Shown here: one piece after another, positions 1 to 12,369 of the stretch
Numbering within the stretch: the stretch's first letter is position 1
Layout: each line of letters starts with the position of its first letter
Translations under genes and position numbers: made by a program
Notes under the pieces: model-generated
The model's database searches: none
The model's input: the letters and a program-made list of their open reading frames with translations, nothing else
What the model was told of the DNA's origin: nothing
Origin: Patiria miniata
Lineage: Eukaryota; Echinodermata; Asteroidea; Valvatida; Asterinidae
Assembly (NCBI RefSeq): GCF_015706575.1
Contig: NW_024037053.1
Span: 3,658,001 to 3,722,000 of the forward strand
Direction: 5' to 3'
Length of the DNA stretch: 64,000 bases

Positions 1-250
1 AATAATCAATGAGGTTCTTTGCTTAACTCAACTGGTATTTTGTTTTACATGGCCTAACTGCCCGCTATTAATTACTATCATGACCTTGTCTTATAAAGGG
101 GTCCTTTACATAATTTACATATAACTACAATTACCTCTTTTATTCATTTTTACGAAAGTTGTAGCTATTGTGATGGCCATGATGGCTCATTTGGAACATT
201 GTCAGTGAAAATGGAAAACCCATCCACCATCTTGAAAAATTCAAATTTCG

Positions 251-347
251 GGTTTTATTTTTTGTTTTGTGTTGTTTTGTTTTGTATAGTTTTTTGTTTG
301 TTTGGTTTTTATTGTTTGTTTGTTTGGTTTTTTTTTTGGGGGGGGGG
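251..347. repeat. (TTTG)n-rich stretch ending in T10-G10
   Basis: Imperfect TTTG/GTTT microsatellite on the plus strand. It ends in ten T (328-337) followed directly by ten G (338-347). It is one of five T-run/G-run junctions in the window, all in the same orientation. No coding sequence is seen here. Confidence 0.8.
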
Positions 348-2077
348 TGGAAGTGCGACCCTCTTCCTTTGGTAAAAAAAACCCTGGACAAACATAACGA
401 GCGAGATACTACTACTTTACTTCTTTAATTAAACTTAGGCTACCCCTAACACAGTTAGTCATCTAGTGTCTGTAGACGTGACAGTGATCAGTGATACACA
501 GAATCAACAATTTTATTTCCTTTTTCATGTTTTGTATTCTCAATTATTCCTATTCCTAAGGCTAATGACATGAATGATTAAGTCATTTTTTAATAACTTC
601 TTGTTTTGAACAAAAAAAACAAGAGTAGGACGAGTACGAGTTTGGCATGACTGGCGGGTAGGAGCCTACTGTTGAGTTCACTTAATACGGATAGACTTGG
701 GAACGAGTTGGCTTGGACTTGATAGCCCTACCGGCCTATACCGCTTACGTTGATCGGGGACGAGTCGACTCAGGACGGGCAAAATACGACGGGTCTAAAT
801 CAGTAAATGTAACGAGTATAACTCGACACTTACGCAAGTTACGGTGAGGAAAGTTATACAGCTGGCGTGTTAAAAGATGCAGCTTTGTCGTCAAAAGATC
901 CTACACGAGTAAGACACTTTCACTGTTGTAATAATTAAGTAACTACATCGTGAAAACTCTGAATAAAATGCTTCCGCAGTCGTCATTAATTGTGTAATCG
1001 ACTTTTTCACTGAAAAGGCTGGTCTGGTGCCTGTACCGCCCGCCGATCATTTACGTGTGTCAGACAAACAGGCCATTGTGAAACAGACGAACATCCTTCG
1101 TGAATTCTAAGACTCTCTCTGATTGGTGAGAAATTCCCAGCAATGCCCACAGCAGCGAATCAGAAATGCCTGTGTATGTGTAAGTCTGATCTCGGTGTTT
1201 GATGTCACACAGGTTTGTTTATGCACGAAGATGATGCGGCAGAATTGAAATGTTTGCTGAATGAAATATTATTGAAATAATGTAGCAGCAGGACTACACT
1301 AGGAGCTAGCTTTTGCATTCGGCTGTTTGGTTGTACTACGAGCATTCAAGAATACGACTGTTCGGGATAAATCATGATTCACTTCAGTAAACAGAGTCAA
1401 GATATCATTGTTTCTTTGGTGAGTTTTGTTTAGATTAGGCATTATCTTTTTCATTTTGTCATAACTATATACACAAACCATTGAACTTTTGGAAGAAGGC
1501 CCAAAAGTAAACTGAATTATATTTTATACATGTACTAAGAATAATCGTTTTGAAAAGAATGTTGCATTCGGACACTGCTTTTTTTCTTCATATATCATCA
1601 ATGAAAGTCAGTCATTGCAAAAATGATGACATTGATTGACAAGACATGAATCTGGGACTGAGAAACATTTCAAAAATTGTTTTGACTCTCCATAGTCTTT
1701 GTACACAACTGCTGCAAATGGTGTCATGTTGCAACATTCTTTCCATACGCATACCTTCTTGTTGGTAGAATAACATTCCTGGTAGAATTGGACTTTTTTG
1801 GAGATCAGTGTTTGTTTGACAATTACCGATTACTTGTTAAATACGTTTACATGTATTTTTACATTTGTTTACCCAGGTTTATCAAATAATTAAGTATCAT
1901 GACCATATATCATGTCATCTTCAGTGTTGATTGCTGTTCTTAAATTATATCTATTTTTGTTGGTTGTATCCCATTTTGCATATTTTTTTGTTTTGGAAAT
2001 TTGTATTGGCTAACGTTATTTTTGTGTATCTTAAACATCATTTTTTTGTTGTAATCCTTATTTTCATCTTCACCTAG
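348..2077. other. No gene recognised; probably intronic
   Basis: AT-rich sequence with many in-frame stops and no recognisable domain. If the exon proposed at 2078 is real, this is intron, or intron with unrecognised upstream exons. A polypyrimidine tract and AG (2076-2077) close the stretch. Around 620-800 there are scattered ACGAG-type words that look like a decayed repeat. Confidence 0.4.
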
Positions 2078-2179
2078 GTTCTTGCAATTGTCGTTTTGGC
2101 AGTGTGGGCCCATGTCATCATCGCTGGAAGGACCGCAGCCCTACGGGTGTACCCAGAGCTTGGTCAACCACCTGCCTGA
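2078..2179 (+). CDS. Candidate terminal exon of an unidentified membrane protein
   Basis: A T/C-rich tract ending in CACCTAG precedes an open segment of 33 codons that stops at TGA 2177-2179. Read in phase 0 from 2078, it begins VLAIVVLAVWAHVIIAG, a strongly hydrophobic run long enough to span a membrane, and ends in a short polar tail YPELGQPPA. This is a typical layout for the last exon of an integral membrane protein whose C-terminus lies just after its final helix. I do not recognise the family. No donor-flanked upstream exon was found in 1-2077, so the rest would lie beyond the left edge or in unrecognised exons. A 3'UTR-like region and an AATAAA signal follow, which supports a gene end. 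The call rests on splice acceptor, composition and stop only, and chance remains possible. Confidence 0.4.
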   Translation, partial: VLAIVVLAVWAHVIIAGRTAALRVYPELGQPPA

Positions 2180-2312
2180 ACAAAGACTCCTTGCACTAGT
2201 ACCCCCTCAATGGTGAAAATGAGCCCGAGTACCGGCTTTTGAAGGACCATTGGGCACCATACCGGTGTGTTTTGCTTGTTTAAACAATGGACAGTGTGTG
2301 TGGGAACCAGCG

Positions 2313-2700
2313 AAGTGTCCTTCACAAGCTCTCCTTGCTGGAATCAACAGCGCCCTCTGTTGTACATGCACCGAGTCCTCAGGTGTGTGTTTGACACATG
2401 AAGACAGCAATGAATTCAACCCATCGGTTCATCAAAACCAACAAAGTGTCCTTCACAGGCTCTCCTTGCTGGACTCAACAGCGCCCTCTGTTGTACATGC
2501 ACTGAGTCCTCAGGTGTGTGTTTGACACATGAAGACAGCAATGAATTCAGCCCATCGGTCCGTCAAAACCAGCAATTGTCCTTCCTTGCTAGGTTCAACA
2601 GCGCCCTCGTTTGCTGATTCACAGTAATGCTTGACACTTGATGACAGCCATGATTTCAGCCAACAGTTCCATCTGTGATTTGCTCTTCGGGGAAGTGTTC
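2313..2700. repeat. 131-bp tandem repeat, about 2.7 copies
   Basis: The word AAGTGTCCTTCACA starts at 2313 and again at 2444. Between them runs a nearly identical unit containing CAGCGCCCTCTGTTGTACAT, GAGTCCTCAGGTGTGTGTTT and GACACATGAAGACAGCAATG. A third, more degraded copy starts near 2571. The two good copies differ by only a few substitutions, so the duplication is recent relative to the third. Confidence 0.9.
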
Positions 2701-2883
2701 ATCAAAAGAATGACTCACTTCATCATTAATCAGTCAATATCTGAGTGACTGTTGCTGATGAAATTTAGTATGTGCAAGATGATTAGAACATGTACATGTA
2801 TGTGCAAGATTGAGTTTTGCCCGTCACATATGTAGTTTCATGAGCACTATAAACAGTGCTGTTGGAGAGCTTGCGTAGAATTC

Positions 2884-2950
2884 CCAAGGTTGCAAGGGTG
2901 GGATTTGAACCTATGACGAAATCATGTACATTTTGTCCACTGGGCCCTTG
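2884..2950 (-). repeat. tRNA-derived SINE fragment
   Basis: On the minus strand the sequence has a good B box (AGGTTCAAATCCCACC) preceded by an A-box-like CCAGTGGACAAAATG at tRNA-like spacing. The clover-leaf is not intact. I read it as a SINE head or tRNA pseudogene lying antisense within the inferred 3'UTR. Confidence 0.45.
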
Positions 2951-3036
2951 AAGATTTTTGAGTGTTATTTATGTTTAAAAATCCAATTAATGTGTTTCTT
3001 TGGAAATGTGTGTTTTGTAGCTGATGCTTCATGAAG

Positions 3037-3042
3037 AATAAA
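3037..3042 (+). terminator. Polyadenylation signal AATAAA
   Basis: AATAAA lies about 860 bases after the stop of the 2078 exon and is followed by A-rich and then T/G-containing sequence. It would close that transcript. The hexamer is common by chance in AT-rich DNA, so its weight comes from its position. Confidence 0.35.
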
Positions 3043-3060
3043 AAAGAAATTTGCAATGAA

Positions 3061-5609
3061 CACATTTATGAATTGGTATTCCAGCATTACATTTTGTGTA
3101 AATTAATCATGTATGTATCTCTCTAAGATGCACTAGTTGAGAAATATGTGGTGTGCCTGCATTTGCATTCCAAAGAACAGTTTTTCTGTTGGAGTGTAAA
3201 ATTATATCAATGCTACATACAGTATTCTTTGTGTAGTACATGGAAGGCTTATATTGTATATAAGTGTGTAAATATTAAAGGCAGAATTTGAATTCATGCA
3301 TCTATGTGCATACATGTACAATGTATGTGATGGACGTAAAAAACGAATGACGACGATAAGTACATAATGTACATTCACGAGCACGCTTATAACGAACACG
3401 GTTAGGACGAGAACACGGTTGCCACGAGTATAATATTTCATCAGTCCCTAACACAACGTACGCATTTCTACTGGAGAAAATTGGCTTAATACGAGCTCAG
3501 CTGGGTTCGCATGAGTACGCGGATGCGATGTATGTTGGTCACGGGCGTCGCTTGAGTGGGTGTGGTGTGGGGGTCTGACCCCCCCCCCCTTTTTCTCATT
3601 TTGTTGGCACAATTGTGTCTTTGACGGCAAATATGCCGCGACGAAAAGTGCCACTTATGGCTTATAGTGCCTCCCCCCTTTCGCCCCACTTCTTGATTTG
3701 ATTCGGTCGGCTGACCGAAAAAACCTGGGGTACCTTTCATCCAGCACACGTTATGGCCTGTCGGTAAAATGTTGTCACACCCCCTTTCAAATTGGTCTGT
3801 CCACGCCCCTGATCGTATTCAATACTTGTTTGTTTATCATTAATCAAAAATTCCTTGACAATACCAACAAACCACACGTGAACAATACTTGGGCCTCTTT
3901 ACGATTTGTGGAAATTGTACGGGGATTTGACATTAGTGTACCGTTGAATATCTCATAGACTAGTGGTGTGTGAAATACCAATGACATAATGATTATTTTG
4001 GGTCATTCGTATGGTAGCCATTGTTGAGCAGTCAAGCATCCCAAATGTAATGGAGGAGAGTTTTCAATGAGTCTCCAAAAATATCGCAAAAGATCCGGTC
4101 TTTAATGAGCGGCTTTAGTAACGTTTGGCTGAACGCATACAAAAGATGACGTACGATTTACGTCAGTCCATTGAAATCTTGCCATTTGTTTATCGTTATT
4201 TTGTCAACCAATTCACCTTGTTATTTGACGTAAGCCATTTGTTTGTCCCATACAAAGTTTGTTTTGTTGTAATTACTCTTTACCATATAAGCTCAAACGC
4301 GTGATCCCAGATAGGGAGAAATATCGATCATAATTATAATGAACTATTCAGGACTATAGTATCGTGAACGGCAAAATAAACCGAGGTAAAGTGAACACTG
4401 ACTGTCTTGGAAACAAAATCAAAATATTTGTATACCGCCCGAGGAAACGAATGAGCAGTTTCTTTTAACGCTCTCCGCACAAGAATAGTTCAGACAAAAA
4501 CAACAATTCTCTTTGTTACCATGTCCAGACCAGACACATAAATTGACGTAAATATTTGTGGTATCCACGGCTGGAAATTTACGATAAATCAATGAGTTTC
4601 GTGGCACTGTCGGGTGCTTTGTCAAGTTCAATGTCGCTTACATAACTTGCACGTTCCTTTTTGTCACCTAGACGCTCGTCCGGTGTGTATTACGATCATG
4701 TGTTGATGGATACTTTTTCAGGTTTTTATTGGGTATGTTCCGTAGAAACTATTCGAACTATTTTGAAAGTTGTAAATTATTGGAGAGATGGAAACAATTA
4801 TGGCCATTGTTTCGGGTTACTCGTTAATTATCAGGGTAAGACAAACAAACAAAAATCTGAAGAAACGCAGGCCCTTGTCAAAATGTATTTACACCCAAAT
4901 TTCCTGTTGTCACGTGACGCCGACATGTATAAATGGTGAAAAGAAAGCGCTGATCGTTACAAATCCATGGATGGTTTGAAATGTCTCTTAGCTAGGCTTT
5001 CCCAATTTTGATACTTATTTTCCTGCTGGGAGTAGGCCTGTACTTTGACCTGCCAATATGAAAAGCGGGGTTAAATCACACAGTTACACAATAGTGTTTG
5101 TCATCTAGCTACTGTGTGACAGTATTTGTGCCTGGTTCAAGCTGGTACCGTCTCTGCTAGTCAATTAAACAAATACAAAGAAATAAATCTCTTTTTTTCG
5201 TACAAGGAATTCCAATATTCTTTTGTACAAGCCAGGGTCAGGGAACCGACAATATTCAGGCTTAAATTTAACCTTGGGAACTCACCAAGCACTTCAGATT
5301 ATTTGTTCTACACTTTAAGTTCACATTTCAAACAGAAAAGACTGTTTTGTATGCACTTGGTGTTGCTTCGTGCGATACTCGTATTAAACTCGCACTCAAT
5401 CCGTACGAATGCGTACGACGTCCTATACGCAATACGCCTTAGCTATATATACTCCTGCTGTCAACACGATTTTAATATGTGAACAATATGGTGGTAGTTC
5501 CAGATACTTTTACATAGACATCAGACATTAATCCGATCGGTAATGAAATTAAATTTTAGTGTCGACTATTTTGTTCAGTTCAAAGTTTCGGCACTGAGAA
5601 ATGGCCATG
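3061..5609. other. No gene recognised
   Basis: AT-rich intergenic or intronic sequence. It includes a C-run (3581-3591) in a GC-rich patch and degenerate ACGAG words near 3350-3430. At 5231-5240 a GTCAGGGAACC word resembles the terminal motif of the hairpin repeat family found at 11.2, 25.8, 36.4 and 38.9 kb. Short open frames show no domain. Confidence 0.5.
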
Positions 5610-5770
5610 TGAGACTCGCTCGCTGGTCAAGTAGTAACACGTCTGCACTAGTAATAATTATTAGGGAGGTCGTGGGTTCGAGTCCCACCCGATCAATTTT
5701 CTTCGCAAGTCCTCTTCCAGGGTATATACACATCACATTGGAGATTGGCGAAAACCTAACAATGAAAGAA
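5610..5770 (+). repeat. tRNA-derived SINE or tRNA pseudogene
   Basis: There is an A-box-like segment (CTGGTCAAGTAGTAACACGT, 5632-5651) and a perfect T-arm with B box (GTGGGTTCGAGTCCCAC). The presumed acceptor strands do not pair well, and the anticodon region is replaced by an AT-rich stretch. The unrelated sequence that follows (CTTCCAGGGTATATACACAT) looks like a SINE body. A working tRNA is unlikely. Confidence 0.6.
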
Positions 5771-6357
5771 ATTCACGGACGATTTGGGTAAACCTTGTAA
5801 ATAATTAATATAACATCCAAGCACATTGGTGTCTTAATTAGAGCCCCAAGAAAATGTACTTTCGCGACCCCTCAATTAATCAAATCTTTAGTAGCGTCCG
5901 CGACGTGCGTCGTTGACAACTGTACGAAACAAAGATGAGCATGGAGGCCAACATTAATGATCTTTTCATAGCTTTAATTACCCCTACTCAACTCAACGGT
6001 TCTGCTTGTCTTGTCACAAAGGGAGATGAATGGGTTTAGATGTTTAATATGGAATGATTGAAGCGATGTCCGTATACAGTGAGGTTTATTCAACGTCTTG
6101 AGATATTCGTCATGACTTCGAGTTGCAAAGTGGGTGCGTGAGTTCGAATGCGTTGCGTTCAAGCGAGACCGTACTACGTGACTCTTCAGCTGATTTCAAA
6201 CGCACAAAATGTTTGAGCATTTATTAATTATTGTCTTCCTTTTGAATTGTTGGTTCTGTATGCGGTGTTTTTTTTCCTTTTTCGAGAGCGGGGAGCATTT
6301 TCTAATTTCAAGTGTTGTCTCAATCATGCGCACTGTGTGCCAATTGGACATTTTTTA

Positions 6358-6693
6358 AAGCTCCAGCAGGAGCTTCTGCAAGCCATTGGTGTCGGTCGGT
6401 TGCCGAAAAATTTACCAAAAATATTTTACAAAAATTGAGCAAATGCCATGCCGTCGTCAGTAAATGAACTCTAAAAATTGTTTGTAACAATTCGTAAAGT
6501 TGTTTATGGAAATTTTGTAAGAGGCGAGATATATGTGCAGTATTGTTATAGCCACGTGGTATCTTCTGTAGTGGTTGGACGGTATCCAGAAGGAGAAAAT
6601 GACAATTGACGAAAAGTATGGTGTTCCATATTATGTGCCTTCGGCATCGCATTTTTTTCGCCAGAGCTTATTGTGCACTCGCACTGGTTTAAA
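6358..6693 (+). repeat. Dispersed repeat family, copy 1
   Basis: Begins AAGCTCCAGCAGGAGCTTCT and ends CGCCAGAGCTTATTGTGCAC. The same start, interior (GGTGTCGGTCGG, CAAATGCCATGCCGT) and end recur at 8023-8538. It is probably a non-autonomous DNA transposon. It encodes no recognisable protein. Confidence 0.75.
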
Positions 6694-7410
6694 TCGGCCG
6701 AGTTATTCTAACGTAGATGAAACTGGAATATATTTTTGCAATTTTTTTACTAGTTTGTCTTAAGTATACATGTAGTATCTTAGTTGTTAAATATGGTATG
6801 TGTAATATTTGGACATATTACATGTGCTACCTGTACTATACAAGAGGACATTGACCTAGAATGTTACTACTTGACTGCTAAGGCATTGTCCATATGTAGT
6901 GTATCATGACCTACATAACCACGTCAATGTAGATTGGTGATCGTGACGATGTTCTGCTCTGCGGTGCGCGGTATTTTTGTTCGTGTGTGTCTCGGTCTTT
7001 CGGTTAGATTAAGGCGGGAAATGGTGATTTTTTCTTCCATGCATGTTCCCGGAACTCATTGATGTTCTGTGGTCGGTGGTTGTGTGAACCTCAACATATA
7101 CATGCAGTCTGTTGCCTTGAACTGTCAAATTTAATGCTTTTTCCTTCAAATGGGATCCTTCGATGTATAGAAGTGATGGTGCTCGGGTTCAAGAAGGTCG
7201 GTTATCTATAATCGTGTCGGCAGTCGTGATTACCAATGGACCATCTTTGTGAGTCCCGAACATTCATTCTACCGCAAGTTCTTTGAAGTATTCCTAGGGG
7301 GTGACAGGGCGTTCACTGACTGGCGGCAAAGCACGCGTGAACCCTGACCAATCTGTGTGGTTGCTTCAAGCGCTCACGTACGGGGGAGAAAGCTGCCGTG
7401 GACTCTGTAT

Positions 7411-7446
7411 TACCCCCCCCCCCCACCCCCACCCCCACCCACCCAC
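7411..7446. repeat. C-rich low-complexity tract
   Basis: A run of C leads into CCCCCA/CCCA repeats. The long proline-rich open frames here are produced by this tract and are not genes. Confidence 0.8.
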
Positions 7447-7769
7447 CATCCCCAACAAGCGGCACTGTTCGACGTCGTTTTTGCATTTCCCAGAGGGGCC
7501 AGCCTATTCAGTCCTCTTTCTATACATGAAATAGGCCTACCCAACTCATTGGCTGACTGATGACTTGTGAATTAGACTTGCTTTATATCACTGACTGGTG
7601 TCACTTGTGAATTACACTGGTTATACGTATACCTCACGTCACCACTTGGCTTATTCTACGAACTTTTTAGCCACGCTAGACAAATTCAGTAGAACTTTTG
7701 TTATACTGGGATTTTACAATACATTTATCCTAACACCGTTGGATACTTGTACAAATGTTGTCATATATT

Positions 7770-7875
7770 TTGAACAAAGAAATTGACATAATAGCGGGTA
7801 TTGAACCTGCGACATCCGGATTGCCGGCGCTCTGCCAAGCTATCCTGCCCTATGTCGGCGGTTCCCCATTTTCCC
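7770..7875 (-). repeat. tRNA-derived SINE head, minus strand
   Basis: The minus strand reads GATAGCTTGGCAGAGCGCCG (A box), then GTCGCAGGTTCAATACCCGC (B box), at tRNA-like spacing. An AT-rich 3' body follows toward lower coordinates. It lies next to, but outside, the repeat copy that begins at 8023. Confidence 0.65.
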
Positions 7876-8022
7876 AATGTCTTTTGTTCAAGGTGCTCTT
7901 TAATCAGAAGCCATAAGCCTGCATTTTCTTTAATGCCATGTAGTCTCAGGAGGATAATCCCCAAAGTCACGGTGCTATCCTGCAAAACGGGGAATAGCAA
8001 GCGAAAATAACTTCTACTTTTT

Positions 8023-8538
8023 AAGCTCTGGCAGGAGCTTCTACATTTCACTAGGTGGTGTCGGTCGGTCAGTCTGTCTGTCTGTCTGTCTGTCCCCGAA
8101 AATTGACCAAAAATATTTGACCAAAAATAATTGACTAATTGACCAAATGCCATGCCGTGGTCATAAAATGCACTCTTAAAGTTTTCGGAACACGGGTTTT
8201 GATTCGATCGATCGATGCGCATGTGCGTTCATTTGTCATCTAGTTAATTGTCCCCGAAAATGGACCAAAAATAAAGAAATTGCTTTAGATCACACCACAG
8301 AACATCTAGAATCCAATTTGTTTCGGGGCCCTTAAGCGAACCGAACCCCACGCCGAACCCCACGCCGTAAGGGCTTCGCGCTCACATCAGTTCTGATCAA
8401 GGTATGTCCCCCCCCCCCCCCACTTTTGAGAAGCGATTGACGCCCCTGCCCCAAATTGACCAAAAGTGTGGTGTGGCATTATGTGCCATCGGCGTCGCAT
8501 TGTTCGCCAGAGCTTATTGTGCACTCGCACTTGTTTAA
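8023..8538 (+). repeat. Dispersed repeat family, copy 2, with (TCTG)n
   Basis: A longer copy of the 6358 family. It has an 11-bp inverted terminal word, TAAGCTCTGGC at 8022-8032 and GCCAGAGCTTA near the right end. A (TCTG)n microsatellite (about 8068-8092) and a C-run (about 8408-8420) interrupt it. The antisense open frame crossing it is repeat-derived. Confidence 0.75.
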
Positions 8539-10974
8539 AAATGTTCTTCGTACTAAATGAAGCGTACTAACGCTTGCTGTCACTGTTGACTTGACTTTCA
8601 CTGTGTCTCTTTATTTCTACTCAGTCACCCTTCTTGTAGGGTTGGTAGGGGGGGGGGTTCACAGTAGCAAAACACTGAACCCCCCCCCCTTCTGCTCACC
8701 AGAGCGACACATTGGTGTGTAAAATGCATGCTGTAAGCTTAAGGTCAACGATTTCGCTACAGAACTCAAGATAGTGTTTTTTTTCCGCGGCTATCGCGTA
8801 ATTTTGTACACTTATTTGTGCTATGTTCAGATACTTTAATGTCAACTTTAATGTCAGAGCTTTAATGTCAACGTGAAAATGCATCTATTGTGACTGCCTC
8901 TATAATGGGTTTCAAAGCGCATTATTTTGAAGTGTAAACGTACATCTTTATTGTGCTCGATTCTCGAAACAAAGAAGGCATTTGAAACAGGAAAGGATAT
9001 TTTTGTTATAACCCCCCCCCCCCCCCTCACCATGTTCTTGCCACTTACACCCCCGCGTATACATCACAGTCAGTGGCGTATCATTCTCTGACATTTCAGG
9101 GCTATACCTGGCCATTGAGCTCCTTTGGCCAGCATTGCACTGTAGAAAATGAAGCGAAAAGTCAGAGGGTTTATGGTGACTTTTATAAAATTGTCCGGGG
9201 AAGGAGTTGAATCACCGATTGATTCATGCATGCATTCATCGGTGCTTTATTCCAGACAACTAGGCACATAAGGAAAAGGGTGAGGACCATAAGTTCGGGA
9301 CGTAACCTATACGCCTATATGCCTCTACGCACTGATAGCAACGCACGAACGCCTCTATCCAGTCAAACGATGATCAGAACGTCATCACGAATCTGCTTGG
9401 TCCTGGCTCCCATTGTGCTTTCTGATTCTCGCGGCTATTGGTGACCAGCGGCGATGGCACCTTGCCCAGTGGTTTGGTTTCAAATAGCTGGAGTATAGAC
9501 TAACCATCTTTCGTTCGAGCAAAGTTGGTCGAGCTATGGTCAGGGGCGGCGGAACGCTCTTCAAACTTGGGGGGGGGGAGGCAACACCAAAAAGGAACAC
9601 TTGCTCAGAAAAAGGGCACCTTCCGTCGGTGTGAAAATGGAGGAAAAGAATATGGTCCAGTCTATTTCGCTTTAAACTTACATGTAATAATAAATAATAA
9701 CAATAATACATGCAGTGGTATAGCGCACGGGACTATCCACCAGGACATGAAAAGGCTTCTGCAGGAGATCTTGCCCGCTCAACCCACCGATGAGAAGACC
9801 CTTTGATCTTTCGCGGTGACCCAAACTTTGTACCGTAATAGTGCCGTACTGTACTACTAGACGCCTCTCGTCTATATTTTCCAAAACCATACCTTGGTCT
9901 CCGGAATCCCCCCCCCCCCGGCTTCTGTCAAAAAAATTGAAGCTGGTAAATAAATGCCTAAATCAAATTGAAACGATGTAATCTATTGTAATATTATTTG
10001 ATATATTTAAGCTATGGCTCCGTATCAGGCCGCAGTCCCAGAGGTCAGCGCTCAAAGCCGACCCTGAGCCGAAACCGAGTTTTCATAACCACCGCGCCGG
10101 CGGGAAAAGATGCACCCAAAATAGGCCTACCGAATCTCAGCTGCAGCCATGCACGCGTCCTTCACGACCCTTTCACGTGCATCCTTTGACCTTAAAATCA
10201 CCTCTGTAACTCGAATCCTGTCCCAAATTTTAACGAAAAAAAAGCCACTGACGGATGGCCATCTGTCCCTGAAACGGTTACCCTTGAACTGCGGTTTTGA
10301 GGTAGCGAGACACGGAGCGTGACGCAACTGATGATCGAACGCCCAGCCACCGGCCGTGAACTTCTGACGATTCCCCCGGGTCTCGTCTGGGCAGAAATGG
10401 GGTGAATTTGAGGACGCTTTGCAGGTGGTAGTTCGACTGCCTGAGGCAAATCTTGGAGATAATAGAACTATCAACTGAGTTGACCAAACAATTTGGAGAA
10501 GGAGGAAAGAATGCAGTTGTTAGCCTCAACAAACTCTTCTCATTGCGGTTTGTGGCCTTGATATTCCATTCCACGGTTCACGGATTCACGTCCGTTCCGC
10601 TCTTTTCGCTCATCGATTTCATCGATCATTTCTTTTCAAATGATCATGGGATGAACAAAAAAATGGAGAGTTCAATTATCGTTTGCAAGAGCTTATTAAT
10701 TTTTTGCAAGACAATACAGATGCTATAATAGGGTTGCGCTCGCACATTTCTGGGCGGTGCACAGAGGTTGAAAGAAAGGTCGCTCACCTCCTGACCGGGG
10801 CATACAATTTCTACTGATAAATGTAATGATTTTAGGTTGCTTTCCTGCTGAAAATGAATTCGTTTCTACCGTTAGATCATTTTGTCTTTTGTCAACGAAA
10901 CAAGTGTAAGGTATAGGCCAAAGGGTGCCTTTCAAATTTCAGTTCGGATACTGCGTTTCTGCTGTTTTAGCACA
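8539..10974. other. No gene recognised; several G/C runs
   Basis: Intergenic-looking sequence. G or C homopolymers lie near 8650, 8681, 9010, 9570 and 9907, and an incomplete hairpin lies at about 9217-9246. A lone CAGTGGCGTA end (9072-9081) looks like a hAT-type MITE terminus. The GC-richer part at 10000-10450 has overlapping open frames on the minus strand, but none shows a domain. Confidence 0.5.
9541..9625 (+). mobile_element. G-rich MITE fragment (pairs with 44172-44232)
   Basis: Starts CAGGGGCGGCGGAACG, then TTCAAACTTGG, a G-run, GCAACACCAAAAAGG and ACACTTGCTCAG. The reverse complement of 44172-44232 has the same order of words. A CAGNGGC start followed by a G-run is typical of the hAT-like G-rich MITEs in this window. 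Confidence 0.6.
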
Positions 10975-11268
10975 AAATACAACATTTGCAAACATCAAAA
11001 AATAAAAATCATGGCACCTGGTATACTGTCATTTTCAAGAAAAGTGGTATTTTTGTATCAATTTCCAACGCTGATCGGCCGATCAGCGTTGGAAAAAACT
11101 GGCTTTTTTCAAATACTGGCCCCAATTGACCATCGCACTTGTTTGCAATCGATTACAAACCTATGAACGGGTACGAGCCAGCTAGACTGGTTCCCTGACC
11201 TTACAATTCCCCAATGTATGTAAACAGCTCTGTTTCTTCTTATATGGAGTCAGGGAACCAGACTACAG
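10975..11268 (+). repeat. Hairpin repeat family, copy A
   Basis: Shared body: GGCACCTGGTATACTGTCAT, then TTTTCAAGAAAAGTGG. A 34-bp perfect palindrome with no loop follows at 11062-11095 (17-bp arms, centre CGG|CCG), then GAACGGGTACGAGCCAGCTA. A second inverted pair closes the element: TAGACTGGTTCCCTGAC (11183-11199) against GTCAGGGAACCAGACTA (11249-11265). Related copies lie at 36103-36460 and, inverted, at 38935-39440. It encodes no protein. Confidence 0.85.
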
Positions 11269-12369
11269 GAAAATGATTGTTTTTCTTGGTTTTACAGCAT
11301 TTTCGAACACAAAACCTCAAAAAAGTCAGTTTAACTATATTTGCTATATATTTCCAACCCCCCAATTCCATCCATTTCTGAAAATTACAGCAAAAGCAAA
11401 TTATGTATATTCCCTTTAATGTACAGAGGAAGTCTTCGTAATTTCAAATAACAAACGAATGTACGCAGACAATTTAAATTTGTTTTGACATTTTGGATTG
11501 TTTCATATTCCGTATAAACTCAAATATCCATGCACTTAAGAGCAGGGTCAGCCAATTATTGTCTCGTTTCACTTCAGTCCTTTGCGTCACTCCAGACATT
11601 TTTACAGCAAAATGAAGAGCCTGAAAGATGAACATTACTAATATTTGTGTGTGTTTTTAAATGGAAAACATCGAAGAGATATAATTTAGGGATTGTGGGT
11701 AAAACCCTCTGACTTGAAGACCGCAGGTGTATTTATTAGCCCGTATAATATCGGCAATATGTACACAGAAGAGAGGGGTCGGAAGAGTCACTAAATAACC
11801 TTTGAATCGTTTTATGTCCTTCTATATATAGTTCATAATTTATTGAACAAATACAATTCAATGAAATCTCACCTCAAAAAGGTCCTACTGGACAAATACA
11901 GTAAATTTCATTCATTTTGTTCCAGAGAGCAAAACAAAAGTAGACCTTTTTTTGGGGGGGGGGTGAAAATTTAATCGTGAAAAGTTGAAAGTTTCCAGAA
12001 AGTTCCAACCCAAAGCGTTATACCACAACCCATCACTATACACAAAGCTGTTTTGTCTTTCCATGGTTTTGTGGAAATGTATAATTTGTCGAATGTCCAG
12101 TTCAATGAACTCCAATTAAACTTTATTCCCCCATTCCTATTGTAGCCGTACCCATTAACACTACACCTGTTCCACCCCCGTCTCCAGCCCTACCCTGCAT
12201 ACTCTATAGCCTTACCTTAACCACAACATCGACTTGAACCACATTTTCATCTTGAACAAAGAAAGTTCCCCGAACGAAGAAAAAGAAAATCGCAAATGTG
12301 CGTTTTACTGTGCCCTGTTTTTTTGGAAAGTAGTAAAGGTGTTTCCATTCTTTTTGGAAACCCCGCCAG
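11269..12369. other. No gene recognised
   Basis: AT-rich sequence with a T7-G10 junction at 11947-11963. No domain or RNA gene is seen. Confidence 0.5.

Larger units (their letters stand above)
2180..3060 (+). other. Inferred 3'UTR of the 2078 exon
   Basis: Follows the TGA at 2177-2179. It contains a 131-bp tandem repeat (2313-2700) and an antisense tRNA-like SINE piece (about 2884-2950), and ends near an AATAAA. It is called a UTR only because of the proposed exon upstream. No coding sequence is seen. Confidence 0.35.

Noticed and set aside
5610..5700. Functional tRNA gene
   Set aside because: The B box and T-arm are good, but the acceptor stem and anticodon arm do not form. Better explained as a SINE head.
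7301..7560. Proline-rich open frames
   Set aside because: Generated by the C-run and CCCCCA repeats at 7411-7446.
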